A DNA stretch of 64,000 nucleotides from Glaciecola sp. GTDB lineage: Bacteria > Pseudomonadota > Gammaproteobacteria > Enterobacterales > Alteromonadaceae. A program made the translations under genes and the position numbers. The stretch lies in the NCBI GenBank assembly GCA_029246415.1, contig JAQWNF010000001.1, positions 1 to 64,000 on the forward strand, read 5' to 3'. Shown piece by piece: positions 38,251 through 50,594 of this stretch (positions are counted from its first letter, which is position 1; each line of letters starts with the position of its first letter). The notes beneath the pieces were generated by a model that did no database searches, was not told the origin of the DNA, and saw only the letters and a list, made by a program, of their open reading frames with translations.

Positions 38251-38571
38251 ATGAGTAAAGAAAATACCACTATAATTGAAGGCGATAAGCAAAAAGAGTC
38301 TTTGCAAAAGAAAACTCAGCCGCCACCAATGTACAAAGTAATGCTAAACAATGACGACTATACGCCGATGGAGTTTGTAGTGGACGTGTTGTGTCGCTTT
38401 TTTAACATGGATGGTGAAAAAGCAAACCAGATAATGTTAACGGTCCATTATCGTGGTAAAGCAGTATGTGGGTTATATACCGCCGAAATTGCAGAAACGA
38501 AAGTGATGCAAGTCAATCAATACGCGCGCAAGCATCAGCACCCGCTACTGTGTTCGATGGAACAAGCTTAA
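38251..38571 (+). CDS. clpS: ATP-dependent Clp protease adaptor ClpS
   Basis: ClpS recognises N-degrons and hands substrates to ClpA. The 106-residue protein has the conserved [20 protein letters not shown] (about 29-48), which forms the N-end residue pocket, and [18 protein letters not shown] nearby. clpA follows after 27 bases on the same strand, so the two form one unit. Confidence 0.97.
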   Translation: MSKENTTIIEGDKQKESLQKKTQPPPMYKVMLNNDDYTPMEFVVDVLCRFFNMDGEKANQIMLTVHYRGKAVCGLYTAEIAETKVMQVNQYARKHQHPLLCSMEQA

Positions 38572-38598
38572 TTTTCCGACCTTTGAGGTTCATTATAT

Positions 38599-40878
38599 AT
38601 GTTGAATAAAGATTTAGAACAAACGTTAAACGAAGCATTCATATTTGCGCGCCAGCATAAGCACGAATTTATGACCGTTGAACATTTGTTGTTGGCCTTA
38701 CTTGATAACAATGCAGCACTAGAAGCACTGAGAGCATGTAATTCCGACATTGATGCGATTAAAAAAGAACTAACAGATTTTGTTAAAGACACTACGCCTT
38801 TAATGTTAGAAGATCCTGAGAACGAGCGTGAAACTCAACCAACCTTAGGTTTTCAACGCGTATTGCAACGCGCCGTTTTCCATGTGCAATCATCGGGCAA
38901 AGGTGAAGTCACTGGTGCCAATGTGCTTGTTGCTATTTTTAGTGAACAAGAGTCACAAGCCGTATATATATTGAAAAAGTCAGACGTTACGCGCCTTGAT
39001 GTCGTTAATTTTATTTCTCATGGTGTCAGTAAATTAGACGATGAGGCAGCCCCTCAACATGAAGCACAAGCAGAGCCGGGTGAAGGTGACGAAAATGCTT
39101 CGATGCTTAGTAAATATACCACGAACCTTAATGTGTCTTCGAAAGAGGGCAAAATCGATCCATTGATTGGTCGTGATCAAGAAGTCGAACGCACGATTCA
39201 AATTTTATGTCGTCGTCGCAAAAATAATCCATTATTAGTTGGTGAAGCTGGCGTAGGTAAAACCGCAATTGCTGAAGGTCTAGCTTATCGCATCGTTAAC
39301 GATGATGTACCTGATGTCATTGCACCTTGTACTGTCTATTCCTTAGATCTAGGTGGTTTACTCGCGGGCACTAAGTACCGAGGTGATTTCGAAAAACGCC
39401 TCAAAGGTATTTTAAAAGAACTTAGCCGCGATCCAGATGCGATTTTATTTATTGATGAGATCCACACTATCATTGGCGCAGGTGCTGCATCCGGCGGCGT
39501 AATGGATGCATCAAACTTACTTAAACCTAAGTTATCCAGTGGAGAACTTCGCTGTGTTGGCTCCACAACTTATCAAGAATATCAGTCAATATTTGAAAAA
39601 GATCGTGCCCTTGCGCGTCGTTTCCAAAAAGTCGATATTGTTGAGCCGAGTGTTGCTGATACCACTAAGATTTTGATGGGTTTGAAGTCTCGTTATGAAG
39701 ATCACCACAAGGTGAAGTATACGAACAAAGCAATTCAGGCCGCAGCAGAGTTAGCTGCTAAATACATTAATGAGCGTCAGTTACCTGATAAAGCGATTGA
39801 TGTCATTGATGAAGCGGGTGCATCACGTCGTTTATTACCTGAAAGTGAACGTACTGAAACGATTAGCGAATTTGATATTGAAAAAGTTATCGCAAAAATA
39901 GCGCGTATTCCAGAGAAGTCAGTATCAGCCTCTGATATGGAAGTTCTGAAAAACTTAGGTCGTAACCTTAAGATGGTGGTATTTGGCCAAGACAAAGCGA
40001 TTGAGACGTTAACAGACGCGATTCACTTGTCTCGTTCTGGCTTAGGTACAGAGACTAAGCCGATTGGTAGTTTCTTATTTGCTGGACCTACAGGTGTAGG
40101 TAAAACTGAAGTTACGGCACAACTAGCTAAAATTATGGGCGTGGAATTAGTGCGTTTTGATATGTCTGAATATATGGAACGTCATGCGGTATCGCGCTTA
40201 ATTGGTGCACCTCCAGGTTATGTTGGATTCGATCAAGGTGGCTTGTTAACGGATGCGGTGATCAAAAATCCATATTCGGTTGTGTTATTAGATGAAATTG
40301 AAAAAGCTCACAGTGACATCTATAACATTCTATTACAAGTTATGGATCACGGTACTTTAACGGATAATAATGGCCGTAAAGTTGATTTCAGAAACGTTGT
40401 GTTAGTCATGACAACCAATGCTGGTGTGCAAGAGACTGTTCGTAAATCGATAGGCTTTAAGCAACAAGATCATTCTCATGATGCGTTGGCACAAATCAAT
40501 AAGGTATTTACCCCTGAGTTTAGAAACCGTTTAGATGGCATTATCTGGTTCAATCACTTAGAGCAGGATGTGATTTTGCAAGTAGTAGATAAGTTCTTGA
40601 TTGAGTTAGAAGCACAGTTAGACGCTAAGAGCGTCTCTATTGATGTAACCGCTGAAGCTCGTAATTGGTTAGCTGAGAAAGGCTACGACAAGTCGATGGG
40701 TGCTCGTCCAATGGGCCGATTGATCCAAGAAAAAGTCAAAAAAGAATTAGCTAATGAGTTGTTATTTGGCTCGCTTGCAGCGGGAGGCAGTGTCAAGGTA
40801 ACGCTTAAAGACGACAAGCTTAATTTCGCTTATGCATCGACTGAATTGCCAAATGAAGTCAGTACCGTTGAAAAGTAA
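38599..40878 (+). CDS. clpA: ATP-dependent Clp protease ATPase ClpA
   Basis: ClpA is the AAA+ unfoldase for ClpP. The 759-residue protein has an N-terminal repeat domain (about 1-145), a first AAA module with Walker A GEAGVGKTA (215-223) and Walker B ILFIDEIHT, and a second with Walker A GPTGVGKTE (496-504). The start follows a weak GAGGTTC site. It lies downstream of clpS and is ended by a bidirectional hairpin. Confidence 0.98.
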   Translation: MLNKDLEQTLNEAFIFARQHKHEFMTVEHLLLALLDNNAALEALRACNSDIDAIKKELTDFVKDTTPLMLEDPENERETQPTLGFQRVLQRAVFHVQSSGKGEVTGANVLVAIFSEQESQAVYILKKSDVTRLDVVNFISHGVSKLDDEAAPQHEAQAEPGEGDENASMLSKYTTNLNVSSKEGKIDPLIGRDQEVERTIQILCRRRKNNPLLVGEAGVGKTAIAEGLAYRIVNDDVPDVIAPCTVYSLDLGGLLAGTKYRGDFEKRLKGILKELSRDPDAILFIDEIHTIIGAGAASGGVMDASNLLKPKLSSGELRCVGSTTYQEYQSIFEKDRALARRFQKVDIVEPSVADTTKILMGLKSRYEDHHKVKYTNKAIQAAAELAAKYINERQLPDKAIDVIDEAGASRRLLPESERTETISEFDIEKVIAKIARIPEKSVSASDMEVLKNLGRNLKMVVFGQDKAIETLTDAIHLSRSGLGTETKPIGSFLFAGPTGVGKTEVTAQLAKIMGVELVRFDMSEYMERHAVSRLIGAPPGYVGFDQGGLLTDAVIKNPYSVVLLDEIEKAHSDIYNILLQVMDHGTLTDNNGRKVDFRNVVLVMTTNAGVQETVRKSIGFKQQDHSHDALAQINKVFTPEFRNRLDGIIWFNHLEQDVILQVVDKFLIELEAQLDAKSVSIDVTAEARNWLAEKGYDKSMGARPMGRLIQEKVKKELANELLFGSLAAGGSVKVTLKDDKLNFAYASTELPNEVSTVEK

Positions 40879-40906
40879 GACTTAGTTGTAGTAATTCACA
40901 GACATT

Positions 40907-40934
40907 AAAAAACCGACATAACAGTCGGTTTTTT
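40907..40934. terminator. Bidirectional terminator between clpA and infA
   Basis: A perfect 11-bp stem (AAAAAACCGAC / GTCGGTTTTTT) with a 6-base loop ends clpA and, on the other strand, infA. Confidence 0.93.
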
Positions 40935-40956
40935 GGATTCGCGGGTTAATTAAAAA

Positions 40957-41964
<1,008 letters not shown>

Positions 41965-41968
<4 letters not shown>

Positions 41969-42702
41969 AATATCACTTCCTGGGGAGACCACATTGATTC
42001 GGATGAAGGAAGCGCGATGGCTAACTGTAATTTTTCTAAATATAAATCTCTAGGGACTTCGATTACACCCATTGATGCCAAATACGGATTTTGCATCTGG
42101 CAATCAATAAACAAGCCGCCATGTTTTTTCATATGCTGGACTAAAGTGATAAAAGCGAGTTTTGAAGTGTTAGGCTCGATATGAAACATAGACTCACCAC
42201 AAAACACACCGCCAATACTAACCCCGTATAAGCCACCAACTAATTCACCTGCTGTATTCCAAATTTCAATAGAGTGTGCATGACCAGCTCGATGCAGTTG
42301 GATATATGCCTCTATCATCGTCTGCGTGATCCAAGTGCCATTATGCACTACTGATCCATCTTCAGCAATAATAGGTCCTCTAGGGATGCTAGCGCAAGCT
42401 TCTATGACGTTGACAAAGGCATGATTAATCGTAACAGAATGAGTCGAACGTCTAAGCCATTTTTGGGTGGTTTTACTAATATATAGTTCGTCAAGAGGGA
42501 GGACACCTCGAGGATCCGGTGACCACCACAAAATCGGTTCATCAGCACTGAACCAAGGAAATATTCCGCGAGCATAAGCGCTTAATAAGCGTTTGACGGA
42601 TAAATCACCACCAAAAGCGAGCAAGCCATTAGGCTCAACCAGTGCCTGAAGCGGATCTGGAAAGTCAGTTGAGTAATGCGCAAGCTCTGGCAGAGTAATC
42701 AT
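41965..42702 (-). CDS. aat: Leucyl/phenylalanyl-tRNA-protein transferase
   Basis: Aat adds Leu or Phe to N-terminal Arg or Lys of proteins. The 245-residue protein has FPDPLQALVEPNGLLAFGGDLS near 15-36, RGIFPWFSADEPILWWSPDPRGVL near 45-68 and the GGLYGVSIGGVFCGESMFH core. The stop overlaps the GTG start of bpt, so the two transferases are translationally coupled. trxB lies 44 bases upstream with its terminator between. Confidence 0.96.
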
Positions 42703-42713
42703 AATGTTCCATT

Positions 42714-42738
42714 AAAAAAGCGAGCATGATGCTCGCTT
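42714..42738 (-). terminator. Terminator of trxB
   Basis: On the minus strand AAGCGAGCA / TGCTCGCTT with a 3-base loop is followed by a run of T residues, about 10 bases past the trxB stop and just before aat. Confidence 0.9.
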
Positions 42739-42745
42739 AAATGGG

Positions 42746-43771
<1,026 letters not shown>

Positions 43772-43903
43772 TTATTCAAGGCAATACATTGGTTACAAAC
43801 TACATTTATTAAAATAAATAACAATTAATTGCCGCGTATATTACCTAAATCATGAATTATTTAGTATAGTTATAATGTGAAAACTAAATATTAAGGAGCG
43901 TTG

Positions 43904-44350
43904 ATGTCATTATCTATTGCCACTATGGTAAAGGATGGAGACGATTATATGAAAACATGGCCTCTGAAAAAAGAGCTATACAGCATGTTTCCCGAGTGTC
44001 GTGTAATCAATGCCACCAAATTTTCGGTTAAAGTGTTACCTGCTTTAGGTATTTTCACGATTATTTTATTAATCAACAATCATTCTATGACTTACTTGCC
44101 TCAAGCTATTGCTATGGGCGGGATGTTTTTTATTATTCCGCTGCAGGGCATAATCTGGCTAGGGCACCGATCTAATCAAGAACTACCGCCGAGTCTGCGC
44201 GCTTGGTATAGTGATATTCTACAAAAAATGCAGCAGCAAGGTTGCAATATATCCTCATCAAACCAAGCACCTCGATATAAAGAGTTAGCTAAGTTATTAA
44301 AAATGGCATTTGATGATCTGGATAAGGCATTTACTGAACGTTGGTTCTAA
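43904..44350 (+). CDS. yfbV: YfbV family inner-membrane protein (UPF0208)
   Basis: A 148-residue protein with two membrane helices (about 46-64 and 71-90), matching YfbV of E. coli, which influences the Ter macrodomain. The family sequence PLKKELYSMFPECRVINATKF (split; about 20-40) and the C-terminal AKLLKMAFDDLDKAFTERWF are clear. I start at ATG 43904, five bases after GGAG, instead of TTG 43901. A TATAAT lies just upstream at 43871-43876. It converges with sprT. Confidence 0.88.
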   Translation: MSLSIATMVKDGDDYMKTWPLKKELYSMFPECRVINATKFSVKVLPALGIFTIILLINNHSMTYLPQAIAMGGMFFIIPLQGIIWLGHRSNQELPPSLRAWYSDILQKMQQQGCNISSSNQAPRYKELAKLLKMAFDDLDKAFTERWF

Positions 44351-44371
44351 CCTTTTTAAAAACTAATCTTA

Positions 44372-44881
44372 TTAATACGCTTCTTGGTCAACTTGCGTAA
44401 GAGTCACACCACAGACTTTACAGCGATAAGACTGTATACCTTTTCGCACTCGGTTATGCCTAATCATTGATAAAGGCACGACACCACACTGGCAAATATA
44501 CTCAACTTGGCTCACGCGACGCAAATGCTCGCAAGGTAATTGATGTTTGGTAGTGGGATTGAGTTGGTATACATGACGCATAATCGATTGCCATTCTTTA
44601 CCATGAGGTCGTACGCGGCCAAATAATGCAAAACAAATTAAATGCGCTATCTCATGTGGGACCACGTCACTCATATAATATTCAGGATGTTGTTGATAAA
44701 GTACGCGGTTTAAATATACCTCATTGCTTTGCAACTTAGCGTAACCGGCATTGGTTCCCCGTTCAAACCAATGCAACTGTGGCATTACAAAGCGGCGATT
44801 ATAAAAGCGCTGGGCTAGGGTAATGCATTGTTGTATTTGATATGTAACTTGCTCGATAGCATGCTCGTCGGAAAATTGCAC
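44372..44881 (-). CDS. sprT: SprT family zinc metalloprotease
   Basis: The 169-residue protein has the HExxH motif H76-E77-H80 in VVPHEIAHLICF and a C-terminal zinc ribbon with CQCG and CKVCG (from about 133). SprT-like proteins cleave DNA-protein cross-links in eukaryotes; the bacterial role is little known. It converges with yfbV and lies before sppA on the same strand, but with the sppA terminator between. Confidence 0.88.
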   Translation of the reverse strand: MQFSDEHAIEQVTYQIQQCITLAQRFYNRRFVMPQLHWFERGTNAGYAKLQSNEVYLNRVLYQQHPEYYMSDVVPHEIAHLICFALFGRVRPHGKEWQSIMRHVYQLNPTTKHQLPCEHLRRVSQVEYICQCGVVPLSMIRHNRVRKGIQSYRCKVCGVTLTQVDQEAY

Positions 44882-44933
44882 AGTACTGTATTGCTCCTAG
44901 TAAACTTCCCTTTGCTTTTGTGTTTCCTATGAT

Positions 44934-44972
44934 ATAAAAAAAACGCCCAGAGCGTAACCGCAACTGAGCGTT
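44934..44972 (-). terminator. Terminator of sppA
   Basis: On the minus strand AACGCTCAG pairs with CTGGGCGTT (one mismatch) around a 13-base loop and is followed by eight T residues, 38 bases past the sppA stop. Confidence 0.8.
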
Positions 44973-45010
44973 AATAACGATGATTCGTTATATGATTTAC
45001 ATCTTACTAT

Positions 45011-46870
45011 CTACAATTTACATTCCAGACACAATGCGTAGGTCGCCTTAGGATCGTTTAAGCGGGTAACACCATCTATGTCTCTTACGACAGAACGGAT
45101 CATACCAATTAACGGGCTAGTAGATTGTTGTATTTGCGTTTCGACTAACCATACTGCCGCATTGTTCAATAACTCTTGAATGAACAACTCTTTTGGCGAT
45201 AGTGAACGCTGAATATAGGTTACTTCATACTTATCTAACTCAGCTAGTTCAGCAGCTGCAGCAAGGGCTTCTTTCATTGTGCCTAGTTGGTCAACTAAAC
45301 CTAACTCTAGTGCTGTAGAGCCAATCCATACTCTGCCTTGAGCGATTGAGTCTACTTGCTCTAACGTCATGTTGCGATTATCAGCCACGAGTGTGATGAA
45401 TTTTTCATACCCTCGCTCGATGCTACGTTGAATCAAGTTACCTAAGCTATCAGGTAGTGTTTTAGCAGGAGATGTAAAACCGAATTCAGTGGTTTGTACA
45501 CCATCACTGTATACGCCTAAATAGGCTAGCGATTCTTCGTACGTCATAAGCATGCCAAAGATCCCAATAGAACCCGTAATAGTGCTTGGTGAGGCAATGA
45601 TTTTATCGGCACTTGCTGAGATCCAATAACCGCCAGATGCTGCGTAGGTACCCATTAATGCAACAACTGGTTTGCCTGCTTGTCTCAGTTCTTCAACTTC
45701 TTGACGAATAATTTCAGAAGCAAATGCGCTACCTCCAGGTGAGTCAACATGCAACACAACCGCTTTTACATTATCGTCCAAACGCGCTTTGCGCAGTAAA
45801 CGAGAGGTTGAGTCACCACCAATAGTGCCTGCAGACTGGCTACCATCTAAAATAGTACCTTTGGCTACGACCACTGCAATAGCATCGCCTTTTGTTTGTT
45901 TCGGAAATGGACGGTTAATGACTTTCATGTAACGGTCATAAGTAATGCCTTTATAACCTTTACCGTTTTCACTTTCACCTACCAAAGCAAACATCTCTTG
46001 GCGCATAGCTTCACGAGTTTTTAATTCATCCACCCAGCCATTTTGCAATGCATATAATGCTAAATCACCATTCGCTGCTTCAAATTTAGGCATGAAGTTA
46101 GCGACTGTTTCATCAAAGTCAGTTACTTCAATGCCACGTGCAGCAGCTACGTCGGTTTTGTATTGAGTCCAATAAGCGGATAACCATGCTTCGTTGGCTT
46201 CTTTGGCGGCATCAGACATATCATTGCGCAGATATGGTTCGATCGCTGATTTAAAAGTACCGACTTTAAAGACGTGAGTTTTAACTTTTAATTTTTCAAT
46301 AGCGTCTTTGTAATACATGCGATTACGCGTGTAACCATCAAATAACATGCCACCTTCTGGATTAAGGTAAACCTTGTCGGCGTGTGCCGCTAAGTAATAT
46401 TGGCTTTGAGAATAGTAATCACCCATAGCGATAACGGGTTTTTCAGACGTTTTAAAATCTGCAATCGCATCAGCAACCGTACGCAGTTTATCTAAACCAC
46501 CGCCGCTAAAACGCCCTAGGTCTAATACTAACGCAGCAATGCGTTTGTCTTGTTTTGCGTTTTCAAGGGCTTTGACGACATTGCGAACTAAGATTTCTTT
46601 GGGGATATCACTGCCACCAAATGCTTCAGAGGCAAATTCATCAAAAGGGTCTGAGTGTTGCTTTTCAATGACTAATGCACCATTAAGTTTAAGTACAAAT
46701 GCGCCGCCTTTAGGGACTTTTATTTCGTCATCACCTGAGTTAGCGATAGAAATAATAATGATTATTAACAAGCCAATAAAAATCACGTTGAAAAACAACT
46801 TGCGACTAAAATTAAGCACATTCCATAACCCTAAGAATAAGGACTTGGTAAATGAAGAATTTGCTGCCAT
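45011..46870 (-). CDS. sppA: Signal peptide peptidase SppA (protease IV)
   Basis: SppA is an inner-membrane serine-lysine peptidase that degrades cleaved signal peptides. The 619-residue double-domain form has an N-terminal membrane helix (about 27-47). The N-terminal domain carries the lysine side (HADKVYLNPEGG) and the C-terminal domain the serine in ASGGYWISASADKI. VDSPGGSAFASE is the oxyanion segment. I prefer ATG 46870 over GTG 46879 because AGGTG is well spaced. It is divergent from ydjA, as in E. coli. Confidence 0.95.
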   Translation of the reverse strand: MAANSSFTKSLFLGLWNVLNFSRKLFFNVIFIGLLIIIIISIANSGDDEIKVPKGGAFVLKLNGALVIEKQHSDPFDEFASEAFGGSDIPKEILVRNVVKALENAKQDKRIAALVLDLGRFSGGGLDKLRTVADAIADFKTSEKPVIAMGDYYSQSQYYLAAHADKVYLNPEGGMLFDGYTRNRMYYKDAIEKLKVKTHVFKVGTFKSAIEPYLRNDMSDAAKEANEAWLSAYWTQYKTDVAAARGIEVTDFDETVANFMPKFEAANGDLALYALQNGWVDELKTREAMRQEMFALVGESENGKGYKGITYDRYMKVINRPFPKQTKGDAIAVVVAKGTILDGSQSAGTIGGDSTSRLLRKARLDDNVKAVVLHVDSPGGSAFASEIIRQEVEELRQAGKPVVALMGTYAASGGYWISASADKIIASPSTITGSIGIFGMLMTYEESLAYLGVYSDGVQTTEFGFTSPAKTLPDSLGNLIQRSIERGYEKFITLVADNRNMTLEQVDSIAQGRVWIGSTALELGLVDQLGTMKEALAAAAELAELDKYEVTYIQRSLSPKELFIQELLNNAAVWLVETQIQQSTSPLIGMIRSVVRDIDGVTRLNDPKATYALCLECKL

Positions 46871-47065
46871 GCAGTACACCTATGATATGAATAGAACCTA
46901 CACTCTAACTAATCATGCGCAATCTGCCACCGCTAATTTGTAATTTTTTGTAACACTCTCGATATAATTGATTTTCGGATAAATATTTAAGGGGTATACT
47001 AGGCTAAAGCAGTATCCCAACGTATTTTATTATCAACCAATGACTCAATGCTAAAAGGAACTATT

Positions 47066-47617
47066 ATGGATGCATTAACGTTGTTATTAACTCGACATTC
47101 TCAACCTCGATTAACCGCTCCTGCACCCGCTAACGCAGAATTAGAAAACATAAAACAAGCAGCTTTACGCGCACCAGATCATGCAGGTTTAAAGCCTTGG
47201 GATTTTATTGTTTGTACCGGTAAGGGGCTTGATAAATTAGGCGATATCTTACAAGACTCAGCAATATCTTCAGACAAAGCACCAGCCAGTATTGACCGAG
47301 CACTGCAATTACCTCATCGCGCCCCTATGGTGATTATAGCGATAAATAAGTATCAAGCGCATGACAAAGTACCCAAAGAAGAACAAATAGCGTCGACAGC
47401 ATGTGCGGTTCAAGCGATGCAGATGGCGGCGTTGGTACAGGGGTTTGCAGGGATCTGGCGAACCGGCGACTATGCACAATGTCCTTATGTTAAAAAATCG
47501 CTTGGATTAGATGAAGATGATGAGATCGTTGGGTTTTTATACTTAGGGACGTCTAGCTGCAAAGCCTTGCCTAAGCCTGCAATTGCGAGTGATGATTATT
47601 TTACCCATTGGCAATAA
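47066..47617 (+). CDS. ydjA: Nitroreductase family protein YdjA
   Basis: The FMN-dependent nitroreductase-fold protein is 183 residues from ATG 47066, the E. coli YdjA length; AAGGA precedes it at six bases. RHSQPRLTAP near 11-20, RAPDHAGLKPWDFIV near 34-48 and VQGFAGIWRTGDYA near 128-141 fit. YdjA reduces nitroaromatics in vitro; the natural substrate is unknown. Divergent from sppA, the conserved arrangement. Confidence 0.9.
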   Translation: MDALTLLLTRHSQPRLTAPAPANAELENIKQAALRAPDHAGLKPWDFIVCTGKGLDKLGDILQDSAISSDKAPASIDRALQLPHRAPMVIIAINKYQAHDKVPKEEQIASTACAVQAMQMAALVQGFAGIWRTGDYAQCPYVKKSLGLDEDDEIVGFLYLGTSSCKALPKPAIASDDYFTHWQ

Positions 47618-47715
47618 TTGGATTGCGCATTAAAAGATAATGCCGTTTAACGATTGTATTACGTGTTTACATTTAGCGATTAAACGGCAATTTGTTCGAT
47701 TTACTTTTCTTCGAC

Positions 47716-48900
47716 TTACTTTTCGATAGTGAAATATAAACCAGCATTATTGATTAAACGTTTTATTAACGCCTCGCCCATTGCTGGGGCAGGGGTATAA
47801 ATACCACCAAGTGTTGCTAAGTCATCAAACGCTAAACACATCGCGCTTTCTGTTAGCATTTTGGACGTCGATCCGTAACCTGGATCTAAATGCCCGCCAA
47901 CACTTGCCACAAACTGTTTATCGTTCTCTTCGGCAATAAACATAATATCGTAATTACCGTTTTCACGTTCTTCTTTGCTTGGGCCTTCGCCTGGTTTAGG
48001 GGCGTCTTTGCCCGCAAGGGATTTGTCATTGGCTACGAAATTTGCAATTTTTTCGCCTTCCTCACCTGGACCGGTCAAAATCATTTCATCATAGACAAAA
48101 TCTTTGCCATATAGATGGTCAAGTAACGCGTTTGAACGGTGAATATTTTTGGTATTGATGGTTGCCATAATAAATGGTGCAGACCAGCTATTAAGTGCTT
48201 CATCAAAATACGATTGATTGCCAGCCGGTTGCTCAGGCCCAGTAAAGCCATTGGCTAATGCAAACGGATTGGCAAGATATTCCATGATTTTAGGATCATT
48301 GGCAGCTGCCACCATGGTTGCTTTTAAGCTTGCCGCAGTCCCACCAGAGAACTTACCATTCATTGCACGGACTCGACATTTCACACGAGAGAAAGTGTGG
48401 CCTGTGTGTTGTTGAATATGCTCTTGTAAAAAGAATACTCCTAAATCAAAAGGAATGGAGTCAAACCCACAGGAAAACACAATACGTGCACCAGAGGCTT
48501 CTGCTTGATGATGTAGCGCATCAATTTTTTGGCGCATCCAAGATGGTTCACCACATAAATCTACGTAGTCAGTGCCTAATTCTGCGCACAGGCTAACTAA
48601 CGTATCACCATAAAGCTGATAGGGGCCGACAGTGGTAATCACCACTTTAGTTTGTTGCACAAGGTGACGTATTGCAGCTTCATCTTGACTATCTGCAACG
48701 ATAATGGGCAGTGTTTCGGTAAGTCCGAGTTGGGATTTGATCAGGTTGAGTTTGTTTTCAGAGCGGCCTGCAATGGCCCATTTGACATCAGTATTGGCAT
48801 ATTGAGCATGCATGTATTCGGCAACGAGTTGGCCAGTAAAGCCAGTTGCGCCATAAATAACAATATCGAAAGGTTTGTCGTTGTTGAGTGGATAAGTCAT
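47716..48900 (-). CDS. Saccharopine dehydrogenase-like oxidoreductase
   Basis: The 394-residue protein begins with a Rossmann fold (GATGFTG at 17-23), continues TVGPYQLYGDTLVSLC near 90-105, and has CGFDSIPFDLGVF near 143-155, the marks of saccharopine dehydrogenase-like proteins that include the mycobacterial trans-acting enoyl reductase. This bacterial group is usually uncharacterised and not in lysine metabolism. A 14-bp perfect inverted repeat lies just before the start. It is a single gene, convergent with ydjA. Confidence 0.82.
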   Translation of the reverse strand: MTYPLNNDKPFDIVIYGATGFTGQLVAEYMHAQYANTDVKWAIAGRSENKLNLIKSQLGLTETLPIIVADSQDEAAIRHLVQQTKVVITTVGPYQLYGDTLVSLCAELGTDYVDLCGEPSWMRQKIDALHHQAEASGARIVFSCGFDSIPFDLGVFFLQEHIQQHTGHTFSRVKCRVRAMNGKFSGGTAASLKATMVAAANDPKIMEYLANPFALANGFTGPEQPAGNQSYFDEALNSWSAPFIMATINTKNIHRSNALLDHLYGKDFVYDEMILTGPGEEGEKIANFVANDKSLAGKDAPKPGEGPSKEERENGNYDIMFIAEENDKQFVASVGGHLDPGYGSTSKMLTESAMCLAFDDLATLGGIYTPAPAMGEALIKRLINNAGLYFTIEK

Positions 48901-48921
48901 GCGGTGATCCTTATTATTATT

Positions 48922-48960
48922 AGTTGACTTGTAAATTAATTGTTACTTTACAAGTCAACT
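48922..48960. promoter_or_regulatory. 14-bp perfect inverted repeat before the saccharopine dehydrogenase-like gene
   Basis: AGTTGACTTGTAAA (48922-48935) and TTTACAAGTCAACT (48947-48960) are exact inverted copies with an 11-base spacer, 22 bases before the start codon at 48900. TTGAC in each arm could serve as part of a -35. It is an operator candidate for a dimeric repressor; a 5' UTR hairpin is the alternative. Confidence 0.55.
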
Positions 48961-48995
48961 ATAAGGTCACTTTTATAGCAAGTTATTTTTACAAA

Positions 48996-50438
48996 TTAAC
49001 TAATGGTAACGATTTTACAAGTGTTAGTTGCACCTACCGTTTCCATTTGATCACCATAAGTGAAGATTATTTGGTCACCTGACATTAATAAACCTTCATT
49101 TTTAAGATGCTCAACCACATCAGCAGTTACTTGTCCTGGCTTAGACACAGTTGAATCAAAGTACAAAGGTGTTACACCACGGTACAATGCCATCATATTC
49201 AAGGTATCGGTATGACGCGATAAACCAAAAATAGGTAATGAAGTAGTGATGCGTGACATCATTTTAATACTTGAACCAGACTCAGTTAAACCAACAATCG
49301 CTTTGATTGATTTGTAATGGTTCGCTGCATACACGGCTGCCATTGCAGTTGTTTCACTAATATCATCAAATGTTTCTTCTAGGCGGTGGTTAGACACATT
49401 TACACTAGGGTGTAATTCTGCACCTACACATACGCGGGCCATCGCTTGAACGGTTTCGATTGGGAACTTCCCCGCGGCAGTTTCAGCAGATAACATTACA
49501 GCATCCGTTCCATCTAGTACGGCATTTGCCACATCCATTACTTCAGCACGTGTAGGTAACGGTGCTTCAATCATCGATTCCATCATTTGTGTTGCGGTAA
49601 TGACGATTTTGTTTAATTGACGTGAACGGGCAATCAATTTTTTCTGAACGCCAACTAATTCGGCATCGCCAATTTCAACACCTAAGTCACCACGAGCAAC
49701 CATTACTGCATCTGATGCTAAAATGATATCGTCAATCGCTTCATCTGTTGCAACGGTTTCTGCACGCTCAACTTTAGAACAGATTTTAGCATAACAGCCA
49801 GCTGCTTCAGCTAGCTCACGCGCATAGTCTAAGTCAGCACCATTGCGTGGAAAACTAACCGCTAGATAGTCAACACCAATCGCAGCTGCAGTTTTGATAT
49901 CTTCTTTATCTTTGTCAGTTAATGCCGCCGCTGATAAACCACCACCTTGACGGTTGATGCCTTTGTTGTTTGATAACTTACCGGCAACACTTACTGTAGT
50001 ATGAATTTTGCTTCCTTCAATACTATCGACAACTAATTGCACTCGACCGTCATCTAGTAATAATACATCAGCAGGATTCACGTCTTGTGGTAATGCTTTA
50101 TAATCGATACCAACGCTATCTTGATTACCTGAATCTTTATCTTGAGCAGCATCAAGAGTAAATTTATCACCTAGAGATAAATAAATCGGACCTTCAGCAA
50201 ATTTAGATACGCGAATTTTAGGACCTTGTAAGTCACCTAAAATACCTACATAAGTATTCAGTTTTTTTGCGACAGCACGAACCCGTTGTGCACGTTGAAT
50301 ATGGTCATCAGCAGTACCATGTGAAAAATTCATACGTACAACATTAGCTCCTGCAGCGATTAGTTTTTCGAGCATCTCTGTGCTATCGGTTGCTGGACCT
50401 AAAGTGGCTAATATTTTGGTTCTACGTGGGGATGTCAT
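48996..50438 (-). CDS. pykA: Pyruvate kinase
   Basis: Pyruvate kinase converts PEP and ADP to pyruvate and ATP. The 480 residues match the PykA type: [15 protein letters not shown] near 4-18, [13 protein letters not shown] near 28-40 and [12 protein letters not shown] near 245-256, with [11 protein letters not shown] following. A HexR-type site lies 56 bases before the start, which is expected since HexR represses pykA in Shewanella. hexR lies upstream on the same strand. Confidence 0.97.
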   Translation of the reverse strand: MTSPRRTKILATLGPATDSTEMLEKLIAAGANVVRMNFSHGTADDHIQRAQRVRAVAKKLNTYVGILGDLQGPKIRVSKFAEGPIYLSLGDKFTLDAAQDKDSGNQDSVGIDYKALPQDVNPADVLLLDDGRVQLVVDSIEGSKIHTTVSVAGKLSNNKGINRQGGGLSAAALTDKDKEDIKTAAAIGVDYLAVSFPRNGADLDYARELAEAAGCYAKICSKVERAETVATDEAIDDIILASDAVMVARGDLGVEIGDAELVGVQKKLIARSRQLNKIVITATQMMESMIEAPLPTRAEVMDVANAVLDGTDAVMLSAETAAGKFPIETVQAMARVCVGAELHPSVNVSNHRLEETFDDISETTAMAAVYAANHYKSIKAIVGLTESGSSIKMMSRITTSLPIFGLSRHTDTLNMMALYRGVTPLYFDSTVSKPGQVTADVVEHLKNEGLLMSGDQIIFTYGDQMETVGATNTCKIVTIS

Positions 50439-50493
50439 ATTTTTCCTTGAGCATTTGTTATGCTGTTTATGTTACGTTTGCTGGTGATGATGT

Positions 50494-50508
50494 CGTAATT
50501 ATATTACA
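50494..50508. promoter_or_regulatory. HexR-type operator of pykA
   Basis: CGTAATTATATTACA matches the consensus TGTAATnnnATTACA in all but the first base. It is 56 bases before the pykA start. Confidence 0.65.
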
Positions 50509-50594
50509 AAAAAATGAATATTTCTCATATTATGTTCAAAAATTACGTAATAACATTTCAATGTTTTTTTATTGTTAATGCGTTTAATTTTTGA

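Noticed and set aside
47641-47689. 10-bp inverted repeat TGCCGTTTAA between ydjA and the saccharopine dehydrogenase-like gene
   Set aside because: The loop is about 29 bases and no T-run follows, so a terminator is doubtful. It is noted only as a possible 3' structure between convergent genes.
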